Source: CAXBNB01 sp040151475 (GTDB lineage Bacteria > Bacteroidota > Bacteroidia > Cytophagales > Cyclobacteriaceae). Taken from it: DNA of 21,664 nt. The translations under genes and the position numbers were made by a program. Below are positions 5,900-12,994 of the stretch, in pieces. How positions within the stretch are numbered: the stretch's first letter is position 1; every line of letters begins with the position of its first letter. The notes under the pieces are model-generated. The model did no database searches and was not told where the DNA came from. It saw nothing but the letters and a program-made list of their open reading frames with translations. The DNA is taken from positions 1 to 21,664 of the forward strand of contig NZ_JBDKWG010000105.1 in the NCBI RefSeq assembly GCF_040151475.1, in the 5' to 3' direction.

Positions 5900-6586
5900 A
5901 TGTTAGTAAGTACGAAGACCTCTGACTATGATCTACTTGAAATGATCTCAGATAAAGATGAACCATTTGCTAGGGAAGCATTTGTCATGTTTTATAATAG
6001 ATATTCAAGTTTTTTATATAACACATGTGTGGGATTCTGTAAGTCTCATGATGACCCTGAATCAGATGCCAAAGATTTAGTTCAAGAAGTGATCATAAAG
6101 CTTCTTAATGGTTCGTGGAAATTTAAACGGTTAAAGGATATCAAGCCAGATGAGGTTGTTATTCACGTTAGGAAATGGTTATATAGAATAGTAAAAAACA
6201 CATTCAATGATCTTTATCTAAAAAAACCAGCAAGCAAACAGGAGCTAATCCGGATAAATGAAGAAAATCAAGATATTCTCGCATGGGAAATCCATCAAAA
6301 CAGCAATCGAAATAATGACCAGATTTCTGAATTAAATAAGCAGCGTTACGCTTTCATCATGAATGCCATAATTGGCCTCAAAATGAATGAAAAGCAAAGA
6401 GAGGTATTAAAAGCTTATGTTGATTCGGGTTGGCATGATGAAAATATCAATTGGAATTTACCTGATTTCCGCATGGAAGAACTGACGAGTAAATACAGTC
6501 TTAAAAGAAATTCTATCATTAAAATCAAAGACCGGCTGGTAGAAAAAATAAAAAACGGAACGAAAAACGACCCAACGAACAATTAA
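5900..6586 (+). CDS. ECF-like sigma factor divergent from the ubiquitin-like operon
   Basis: A 228-residue sigma-70-family protein. Region 2 spans about 19-108: FVMFYNRYSSFLYNTCVGFC, then DLVQEVIIKLL (59-69) and VRKWLYRIVKNTFNDLY (90-106). Region 4 is at about 148-220: MNEKQREVLKAY followed by a helix-turn-helix ending in YSLKRNSIIKIKDRLVEKI. Between the two halves of region 4 lies an insert (SGWHDENINWNLPDF) roughly 12 residues longer than usual, which may change its contacts with DNA or a regulator. It lies 12 bp upstream of a small acidic gene that overlaps an ImmA/IrrE peptidase gene. It is predicted to drive its own operon, and possibly the Ubl operon, through the paired sites at 5791-5846; the target is inferred. 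Confidence 0.75.
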   Translation: MLVSTKTSDYDLLEMISDKDEPFAREAFVMFYNRYSSFLYNTCVGFCKSHDDPESDAKDLVQEVIIKLLNGSWKFKRLKDIKPDEVVIHVRKWLYRIVKNTFNDLYLKKPASKQELIRINEENQDILAWEIHQNSNRNNDQISELNKQRYAFIMNAIIGLKMNEKQREVLKAYVDSGWHDENINWNLPDFRMEELTSKYSLKRNSIIKIKDRLVEKIKNGTKNDPTNN

Positions 6587-6598
6587 AACAAAACAGAG

Positions 6599-6955
6599 AT
6601 GGCAGACATGAAAAGCACCAACAAATTATGTAAAACTTTTGAGCAAGAATTATCTCAAGCACTTAGGTATTACGGATTTGATATGCCTGAATCTGAAGAA
6701 GAAATTGACAAATATGTCAGAACATTTGGTAACACTAAAATTGAACTACCAAACTCTATTTCAGATGCAGAAATGCTATTTGATAAATTGTCGGAAGAAC
6801 GAACCACTAGCTCCGATAGTTTTTCAGCAATGGCCGCACAGGGCGAGGAAGGAGACACACTATCCGATGATGTCTTGGAGGACATAAAAAAGGATATAAA
6901 ATCCGGTAAGAGAGTAAACAGAGGCGAAAATGGAAATATCAAATCAGGAAATTGA
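6599..6955 (+). CDS. Small acidic protein, possible antagonist of the adjacent sigma factor
   Basis: A 118-residue protein with no recognised domain. It is acidic through the middle (PESEEEIDKY at about 31-40, GEEGDTLSDDVLEDIKKDI near 82-100) and basic at the C-terminus. There is no signal peptide or membrane segment. Residues 40-70 contain a possible helix followed by a serine/threonine-rich linker. The gene starts 12 bp after the sigma-factor stop and overlaps the ImmA/IrrE gene by 26 bp, so the three are an operon. Small proteins between a regulator and an ImmA peptidase are good candidates for the peptidase substrate; here it could be a cytoplasmic anti-sigma factor. That role is inference. 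The ATG at 6608 is an alternative start. Confidence 0.6.
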   Translation: MADMKSTNKLCKTFEQELSQALRYYGFDMPESEEEIDKYVRTFGNTKIELPNSISDAEMLFDKLSEERTTSSDSFSAMAAQGEEGDTLSDDVLEDIKKDIKSGKRVNRGENGNIKSGN

Positions 6956-7754
6956 TGATATAGCAGAAAAGATTATTAAGAAATATTCTAAGCAATTTCC
7001 TGTCGATCCGATTGAAATTGCCCAGAGTGTTGGTATTGAGATAATTGAAGGCTCAAGAGATTACCCTTTTAAAGGATTGATTAGGCGTCAAGATGGTATT
7101 TTTTATATCATCTTGAATATGCATATTTTGGAAAATGTCAATTACTCCATGTGTAGATACACTATAAGTCATGAACTTGGACATTATTTTATTCGGCATC
7201 ACAGAAATAAATTAAAAAAAGGAGAATCAATTGCTTTTACTGGAAAAGACTCAGCAAACCCCAAAAAGAAAATGCTGGAAGATCAAGCTCAGCAATTTGC
7301 AGCCTCTCTTCTAATGCCTAAATCTCAATTCATTAAATATTTTACACAAATAGAAGAAACGGGCTTCCTATCCATAATTCGACTCAAAGAGCACTTTAAT
7401 GTATCTATAACCAGTGCAACTATCAGGTTCACTCATTTAAATTTGGAACCAGCAATAAGTATTTTGTGGAAAGACTCAGAGATAATCAATAAAGGCATTT
7501 CTGACAGTTTTCGGGAAATTCTTAATTTGGATGATGTTAAAATAAAGCTCAATCTGGACAGACCCAAGTTTGAAGAGGAAGAAGTTTCTAATTCCAAAAC
7601 AGGAATTCGTTTTTACACATCAATAACGCCACTCTCCTCTTGGGTACATAATGTAGATAAGAATTGGTCGAATAGTTTTTTTGTGATTGAAGAAACTTTT
7701 TATTGTAAACATTGGAATTTAACTTTACTGAGGCCGATGAATATCTCTAAATAA
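6930..7754 (+). CDS. ImmA/IrrE-family metallopeptidase
   Basis: A 274-residue protein. The N-terminal part (about 8-135) is an ImmA/IrrE domain: FPVDPIEIAQSVGIEIIE, then the zinc motif HELGH at 81-85 within RYTISHELGHYFIRHH, and the typical second block EDQAQQFAASLLMP (117-130), in which E117 is the likely third ligand. The C-terminal part (about 135-274) has no recognised family; it includes LSSWVHNVDKNWSNSFFVIE and a W/F-rich end. Members of this family cleave regulators (ImmR, DdrO, CapH) when triggered, releasing prophage, DNA-damage or CBASS genes. Here the likely substrate is a regulator of the neighbouring divergent operon, perhaps the small acidic protein or the sigma factor. The active-site residues are intact. 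Confidence 0.85.
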   Translation: MEISNQEIDDIAEKIIKKYSKQFPVDPIEIAQSVGIEIIEGSRDYPFKGLIRRQDGIFYIILNMHILENVNYSMCRYTISHELGHYFIRHHRNKLKKGESIAFTGKDSANPKKKMLEDQAQQFAASLLMPKSQFIKYFTQIEETGFLSIIRLKEHFNVSITSATIRFTHLNLEPAISILWKDSEIINKGISDSFREILNLDDVKIKLNLDRPKFEEEEVSNSKTGIRFYTSITPLSSWVHNVDKNWSNSFFVIEETFYCKHWNLTLLRPMNISK

Positions 7755-7980
7755 CCGCATCGTCTTCAATATTTGTTTTGCTAACAATTTTCACCTTTCA
7801 GCTTGACTCCATAAGCTCCCCATTCTCCATTTGAGACATATATTCCAAGATTGAGAATTCAAATTGTCTAAAAACAATTTTTGGCAGTGTTTGAGCATCT
7901 GGAACACAATTTGTATATTAAGAATGCAGTTACCTGAAGTTAAAGTCAAACAGGTCTTAACCTCTAAAATTTTATCAACA
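7755..7980. other. Intergenic region before the exported-protein operon
   Basis: This 226-bp noncoding gap separates the sigma/peptidase operon from the exported-protein operon. A short inverted repeat AGCTT-N8-AAGCT lies near 7800-7818 but has no T-tract, so it is not a convincing terminator. The gap presumably holds the promoter of the downstream operon; I could not assign a clear Bacteroidota TAnnTTTG box. An in-frame extension upstream of 7981 has no ATG start and would spoil the lipoprotein signal. Confidence 0.4.
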
Positions 7981-8469
7981 ATGAAAAAAAGGAATCAAAA
8001 TATTTCGTTACTGGCAATTGCCATCGTAGTAACAATGGCAATTGGGTTTACCGGATGTAAATCCAAAAAGAATGTGGCAGCTATCACTACCGAACAGGAG
8101 TCTGATCCTGTAATTGAAGACACAGAAATGGATAAACCGGATGAGGAAACAGAAACAATAAAGGAAACCCCGGTGAAAACAGCTACCAAGCAAGAGCAGC
8201 TATCCAATTATTTCAAGGCTATTGCCACTGCCCCATCCACTGCTTCAGCGAATGCCAGCATTCAGGAAGCCCTGACCATGTTCGGCACATCGGAAGCTCC
8301 GATACTTATAGTCATTTACAGGGCTGGCAGCAAACCGGACTATGACGAACCAACGACAATTGTTAAATACCTAAACTACCTGAAAGACACCAAAAACAAC
8401 AAAGCCCAGGTAGAGGAAATTGTCTATGATACCAATGGCAAAATCAAAGAATTGGTATTGAAAAAATAA
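7981..8469 (+). CDS. Hypothetical lipoprotein
   Basis: A 162-residue predicted lipoprotein. The start at ATG 7981 gives a standard signal: basic MKKRNQN, hydrophobic ISLLAIAIVVTMAIG, then the lipobox-like FTGC with C26 as the lipidated residue. A low-complexity acidic linker follows (about 35-65, rich in E, D, T and P). The folded part from about 70 to 160 includes SNYFKAIATAPSTASANASI, a hydrophobic strand APILIVIYRAG and DYDEPTTIVKYLNYLKDTKN. I do not recognise the family. It is the first of four genes for exported proteins on this strand, 25 bp before the next, so they probably act together in the cell envelope. Confidence 0.7.
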   Translation: MKKRNQNISLLAIAIVVTMAIGFTGCKSKKNVAAITTEQESDPVIEDTEMDKPDEETETIKETPVKTATKQEQLSNYFKAIATAPSTASANASIQEALTMFGTSEAPILIVIYRAGSKPDYDEPTTIVKYLNYLKDTKNNKAQVEEIVYDTNGKIKELVLKK

Positions 8470-8494
8470 TTGTTCACAGCTAAATCATAAGAAA

Positions 8495-9070
8495 ATGAAA
8501 CTCATAAAATATATAGTATTATCGTTGGGTCTATTGTTGGCCATCAATACATTCGCACAAAACAATGTAGATCCGGGAAGAAAGCAGGCCATAGATTCAC
8601 TGGCTTTGGAAAAGGTAAAAGACCTCAGCAAGTACATCAGCATTATCGGCAATAAAAACACCCAGTTTTCGGAGGCCAAGCGGGTAATGGACAGAGCAGA
8701 AGAGTTGTTTACTACGGACAGTGAAATGGGCGTATCCACCCTCAGCAGCGACAAAGTGAATTACTACAAAGTGCGGGAGTATTTTGAGCGATTGATGGCT
8801 TTGAACTATGACAAGGTCAATATCAAATGGTATGACATTCACTATGTAAGCGATCTGGAACAGCAGCCTGATGGCACTTATGTAGGTGTTATCACGATTT
8901 ATCAAAGATTTGAGGGTACGACTAAAGATAGCAGCCTGACTTATAAAGACACCACCAAGAAGGACATTACCATTTATGTAAAGAAAAAAGAAACACAAAT
9001 TGCCGGCAGAATCATCGAGTTTTGGGATGTGTTATTAGGTGACATCCGGGTAACAGAAACTTCTGCATGA
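8495..9070 (+). CDS. Hypothetical exported protein
   Basis: A 191-residue protein with a Sec-type signal peptide (MKLIKYIVLSLGLLLAINTFAQ, cleavage likely after TFA). The mature part has a helical first half with KVNYYKVREYFERLMAL at about residues 85-101. The second half is strand-rich and includes DGTYVGVITIYQRFEG, SLTYKDTTKKDITIYVKK and a closing RIIEFWDVLLGDIRV. This general plan (helices, then YxExL, then alternating strands ending in K/RI) resembles residues 30-180 of the leucine-rich-repeat protein two genes downstream; the likeness is by eye and unproven. The stop overlaps the next gene's ATG by four bases (ATGA), indicating coupled translation. No enzyme motif is visible. Confidence 0.75.
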   Translation: MKLIKYIVLSLGLLLAINTFAQNNVDPGRKQAIDSLALEKVKDLSKYISIIGNKNTQFSEAKRVMDRAEELFTTDSEMGVSTLSSDKVNYYKVREYFERLMALNYDKVNIKWYDIHYVSDLEQQPDGTYVGVITIYQRFEGTTKDSSLTYKDTTKKDITIYVKKKETQIAGRIIEFWDVLLGDIRVTETSA

Positions 9071-9903
9071 GAATCATCTTATTTTTCTTGATAACCATTT
9101 TGTCAATTGTCGAATCGGTGGGTCAGGTCAGGCTCACCGATGAGATGAAGGAAACCGAAGAACAACTGCGTGCATCCACCAAGCAGATCAATCAGTTTTT
9201 TCGCAGATTTAATGGCGAAGAAGATCAGAATGGCAAAAGGTATTATGCAACAGATAAAAACTACCGTACGGCTTCATTGAGAAGAAAATATGTACCTGTG
9301 CTCTTTGATACCCAAACAAGCCAGATAGATCCCAACGTGGCAGAAGATTTTGTCAGGTTTATTACTGACAAAAAGTCTCCGAAATTTCTGGATTTTCATA
9401 AAGACGATTGGTTTGCCGAAGTAAGCACCACTTTTACTTATAAAGGTAAAGAAATCCACGGGCTGCTTTATATGAAATTGCAACAGCAGGGACAGGGTTA
9501 TGAGTGGATCATAGAGGACGTGGCTTTTGATCAATTTCAAAAATGGTTTGACAAGGACACTACTGAGACGAAAAAGTTCATGCATCCCATGAGTCATGAG
9601 CTTGATTTTATGACTTTAAGAAAAGCCTTTCTTGAAAACAACCATGCCGAACAATTTACAGCCAGAGATTACAAGCCTGACTTTCTTACAATCTTTCTCT
9701 ATGAAATGAATCAGGGAAACATGAAATTTGTATCGGTAAATAATGTAAGGTTCCACTTTTTTTCTATTGATGGCTATTACTTTTCCTTATACAATTTCAA
9801 CCGACCGGGATACAATTCAGGCTGGTTGATTTCCGGCCTTGTGCCGTTAGCAAATGAGGATCAAAAGCAACAAATGAAGGATTACATCTATGACAAAAAT
9901 TAA
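9067..9903 (+). CDS. Hypothetical exported protein
   Basis: A 278-residue protein with a short signal peptide (MRIILFFLITILSIVESVGQ). The mature sequence is rich in aromatic and charged residues. Visible blocks are EEQLRASTKQINQFFRRFNG near the N-terminus, LRRKYVPVLFD, EVSTTFTYKGKEIHGLLYMK, YEWIIEDVAFDQF and SGWLISGLVPL near the end. It contains no cysteine and no catalytic signature that I recognise. It overlaps both neighbours: ATGA with the gene before and 14 bp with the leucine-rich-repeat gene after. That arrangement implies a four-protein envelope complex or pathway, probably periplasmic or outer-membrane associated. Function unknown. Confidence 0.75.
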   Translation: MRIILFFLITILSIVESVGQVRLTDEMKETEEQLRASTKQINQFFRRFNGEEDQNGKRYYATDKNYRTASLRRKYVPVLFDTQTSQIDPNVAEDFVRFITDKKSPKFLDFHKDDWFAEVSTTFTYKGKEIHGLLYMKLQQQGQGYEWIIEDVAFDQFQKWFDKDTTETKKFMHPMSHELDFMTLRKAFLENNHAEQFTARDYKPDFLTIFLYEMNQGNMKFVSVNNVRFHFFSIDGYYFSLYNFNRPGYNSGWLISGLVPLANEDQKQQMKDYIYDKN

Positions 9904-12301
9904 TATTCTCCAATCTGTATTTTCCCTGATTCTGTTGTTCTTTGCTTTTGCGGGCCATGCTCAAACTGAGCCTGACACAGCCCGATACTATGATGAAGTG
10001 AGAAGCCTGGTGAGTTTTTATGAATACATGCTCAATTCTGTCGGATCTGCCAAAAGCTCCACCAGAGACAAGGAGGTAATCATTACGGAGAGTTATAAAA
10101 AAATATTCAGTAACGCTGAAGTGCAAATTGAAGATGACCTTATTCTTGACAGAAAAGTAATTACCAATAAAGATGTATCCGCTTATCTCCGTGATGTTGA
10201 CTTCTTTTTTAAGGACATTCAATTCCATTTTGAAAACATTGAAATTAAAAAAATGGAAAATGGTGATAAGTCTTTCTATTTTCTGGTATCATTTGAAAAT
10301 TCGGTAAACGGTACCACCATCGATGATGAAAATCATTCAAGCATTAAAAAACGATTTATTGAAATCAATCTGAATGAAGATACCAGCGATTTGAAGATTG
10401 CGAGTGTTTACAGCACAAAGGTGAGCAGAGAAAAGGAACTGCAACTTTGGTGGGAAACCCTGTCCTACGCCTGGATCACGGAGTTTAAAAAATATGTACC
10501 ATTTGACAGTATTTCTAATCCGATACTACTCAAAATTGCTTCTATAGACAGCCTGAACTTATCAGGTAACCAGTTTATTCTTGATTTGGAACCACTGACT
10601 GCACTAAGAGAGCTTAAATCGTTGAATATCAGTCATACTAAGATTAGTGAAATCAGCCCTTTGCGTTATGCAAAAAACCTTCGGAAACTAATAGCAGCAG
10701 GCACTCCTATTGAAGACATCACATCACTTCAGTATTTTGAAAAACTGACTCATTTGAATTTGTCACAAACAGAACTTTTAGACATATCCATTCTTGAGCG
10801 GCTGAAGAAATTGACTTCTCTTGATTTGTCAAATACTTCAATTTTCACTTTCGAATCACTCCAGAATTTGAGTAGTTTGGAAGAGATCAATCTATCCGGA
10901 ACTGCATTTTCAGACCCTACCCTCCTATTGGCGAATACGTCCTTGAAAACAGTCAATCTGTCAAGGACATCCATTAGTCAACTAAATGCCTTCAAAACGC
11001 TACAGTCAGTTACCCAACTGGATATTTCCGAAACAGGAGTCACAACTCTCAAAGGCCTGGAAAATCATCCGAAACTTGAGATATTGACCATCAACAGAAC
11101 ATCGATTGGTAATTTGGATCCGTTGTTAAATACCCCCAATCTGAAAAAAGTTTTTTCCGATTTGACCGGAATCACCGAACAAATGGCCTCTGCCTTTATG
11201 GCAAAAAAAAGCCGTACTATAGTGGTGACCAACAGCGAGCAAATAATGGATTGGTGGAAAACATTATCTGCCAATTGGAAAATTCTTTTTAGCGACATTA
11301 TGCAGGAGGAAAATCCTGAAAAAGAAGACATTGTAAAGTTGATGAACCTTGACTCGCTTGACATCTCCGAAAAAAATCTATTTGAGATAGATCCTCTGAA
11401 GAAATTCCAGCGACTGAGATACCTTGACGTAAGCAAAAACCTGTTTACCAGTTTTGAATTCACAGAAAAAATGGTGGATTTGGAAGTACTAAAAGGTACT
11501 GACCTGCCTGTTGAAAGCACAAATGGATTGGAGAAAAATCCGAAACTTAGACTGCTGGTTCTCAACAGAAGCCTGTTAAAGGATATTCAATCTTTAGCCT
11601 ATCTGAATAAACTGGAAACATTAAATGTTGATGAGACCAAAGTGACTGAGGATCAGGTTGTAAAATACCTGAAATCAAACCCTAAAACTGTTGTCATTTA
11701 TCAATCAGAAATGTTAAACGATTGGTGGAAAAACCTTGCTAAAGAATGGAGGTACGCCTTCAACATCAACAATCCTGACACTTACCATTTGCATCAATTG
11801 ATCGAACAAAAGGAAGTCTCCATTTCCAATCCATCAATTTCCTCTCTTACTCCCTTAAACCTGTTTATTAATCTTGAAAAAGTTACCCTCAATAAGGTAA
11901 AAGTATCCAGCCTGAATGAATTGTACAGCAAACACCCAGGCCTTCGGCAACTAAGCTATACCAATGGCCCACTGCAAGCTTTAGAAGGTATCGGGCAATT
12001 GAGTCAATTAGAATCACTGAACATATCCAACACAGCCATAGATGACCTGAGAGAGTTGGATCAACTGCATGCATTGAGGCACCTTAACTGTGCCGGAACA
12101 GGCATTAAAAACCTAAAAGGTATATCTGAGCTTTATGATCTTGAAAGTATAAACGTAAGCAATACACACATTAGAAAATTAGAAAGACTATACAAAATCA
12201 GGGATCTTAGAATATTGACTTGCAACAACACCAGATTGAAAGAAAAGTCTGTTGAAGAATTCAAAGTGCTATTTCCGGAGTGTGAAGTTACTTTTTATTG
12301 A
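9890..12301 (+). CDS. Exported leucine-rich-repeat protein with three WW-LRR modules
   Basis: An 803-residue exported protein. The signal peptide is about residues 1-24 (hydrophobic SVFSLILLFFAFAGHA). Residues 30-180 form a separate N-terminal domain. Three repeated modules follow. Each begins with WWxxLxxxWxxxF (W187, W455, W612), continues with LRRs of the LxxLxxLDLSxTxI type, and the blocks end with a similar cap (TEQMASAFMAKKSRTIVVT about 429-447; TEDQVVKYLKSNPKTVVIY about 586-604; KSVEEFKVLFPECEVTFY at the C-terminus). The first module has about ten LRRs, the others four to six. There is no anchor or sorting domain. Exported LRRs usually bind proteins or glycans. It is last in a four-gene operon, and its stop directly abuts the stop of the convergent gene. 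Confidence 0.85.
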   Translation: MTKINILQSVFSLILLFFAFAGHAQTEPDTARYYDEVRSLVSFYEYMLNSVGSAKSSTRDKEVIITESYKKIFSNAEVQIEDDLILDRKVITNKDVSAYLRDVDFFFKDIQFHFENIEIKKMENGDKSFYFLVSFENSVNGTTIDDENHSSIKKRFIEINLNEDTSDLKIASVYSTKVSREKELQLWWETLSYAWITEFKKYVPFDSISNPILLKIASIDSLNLSGNQFILDLEPLTALRELKSLNISHTKISEISPLRYAKNLRKLIAAGTPIEDITSLQYFEKLTHLNLSQTELLDISILERLKKLTSLDLSNTSIFTFESLQNLSSLEEINLSGTAFSDPTLLLANTSLKTVNLSRTSISQLNAFKTLQSVTQLDISETGVTTLKGLENHPKLEILTINRTSIGNLDPLLNTPNLKKVFSDLTGITEQMASAFMAKKSRTIVVTNSEQIMDWWKTLSANWKILFSDIMQEENPEKEDIVKLMNLDSLDISEKNLFEIDPLKKFQRLRYLDVSKNLFTSFEFTEKMVDLEVLKGTDLPVESTNGLEKNPKLRLLVLNRSLLKDIQSLAYLNKLETLNVDETKVTEDQVVKYLKSNPKTVVIYQSEMLNDWWKNLAKEWRYAFNINNPDTYHLHQLIEQKEVSISNPSISSLTPLNLFINLEKVTLNKVKVSSLNELYSKHPGLRQLSYTNGPLQALEGIGQLSQLESLNISNTAIDDLRELDQLHALRHLNCAGTGIKNLKGISELYDLESINVSNTHIRKLERLYKIRDLRILTCNNTRLKEKSVEEFKVLFPECEVTFY

Positions 12302-12976
12302 TTAGTCTGGAATTAGCACATCGAGCAAATTCTCATTTTTTTCATCATAAAAGAGCATAGGAGCCATTAGTTTTTTGATAGCTCCATTGAGGTTGGTGAA
12401 GTTGGACTGAGGCAGATGAACCGGGATTTTATACAACCTGTCATCCTTTTTATCAAATGGGCAAGCAACCTTTGATTGGTACAGGTAAGGAATGAGAGAG
12501 GTGCTACAATGCAAGCCAATACGATCTACAACATACTCCTCAAACAACTCTCCCAAAGTAGTATTTATATTTTCAAAGAAGTCAATAGTAGAAGCCAGAC
12601 GAACCCTAGATCCTGCTCTTGATTTACCTTTTTTATTCAAATACTTCACCTGACTAAATCCCTGCTTTTTGCGGGTCATGTAAGAAGAAAAAGTGGTATG
12701 GTAAATATTATTCTTGCCTTTCATCACACATATCGCAGCACTTCCGGATTCAATACTAAGGTACAAGACTAGTGCCTCATCATTTGTAACTGTCAGACTT
12801 TCATCCAATGACAAGTGCAGTGGCAAACGTATATAGCCTAATGTGTTTTGTTCTCCATCTTCAATCACTACAACATGCTTTTTGAAGTTGTAGTGATGAT
12901 TTGGGAAATGCTTCTTCACTTCTGAAAAGAGTAAACCTAAGGGCACGTCAAACAGATTTGCTTTTTTCTCAGCCAT
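12302..12976 (-). CDS. VLRF1-like (Vms1/ANKZF1-type) release factor domain protein
   Basis: A 224-residue soluble protein. The core motif at about 101-136 (TRKKQGFSQVKYLNKKGKSR, then AGSRVRLASTIDFFENIN) matches the VLRF1 signature of Vms1/ANKZF1 relatives: a basic, Gly-rich loop with a catalytic-type glutamine, then the AGxxxR block and a helix. Q109, or Q105, is the candidate equivalent of the conserved glutamine. Vms1 and the actinobacterial VLRF1 homologue hydrolyse peptidyl-tRNA on stalled large ribosomal subunits, so a role in ribosome rescue is likely. The N-terminal half carries strands (HVVVIED, TLGYIRLPLHL, ALVLYLSIE, SAAICVMKG) consistent with an eRF1 domain 2-like fold. It is last in the operon with the sulfatase gene, 18 bp away. 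Assigned by motif without alignment. Confidence 0.65.
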   Translation of the reverse strand: MAEKKANLFDVPLGLLFSEVKKHFPNHHYNFKKHVVVIEDGEQNTLGYIRLPLHLSLDESLTVTNDEALVLYLSIESGSAAICVMKGKNNIYHTTFSSYMTRKKQGFSQVKYLNKKGKSRAGSRVRLASTIDFFENINTTLGELFEEYVVDRIGLHCSTSLIPYLYQSKVACPFDKKDDRLYKIPVHLPQSNFTNLNGAIKKLMAPMLFYDEKNENLLDVLIPD

Positions 12977-12994
12977 CTTAATTGATTCTCGACT

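Noticed and set aside
7864..7980. An N-terminal extension of 39 residues on the lipoprotein gene.
   Set aside because: It begins with TTG, and starting at ATG 7981 gives a clear lipoprotein signal peptide.
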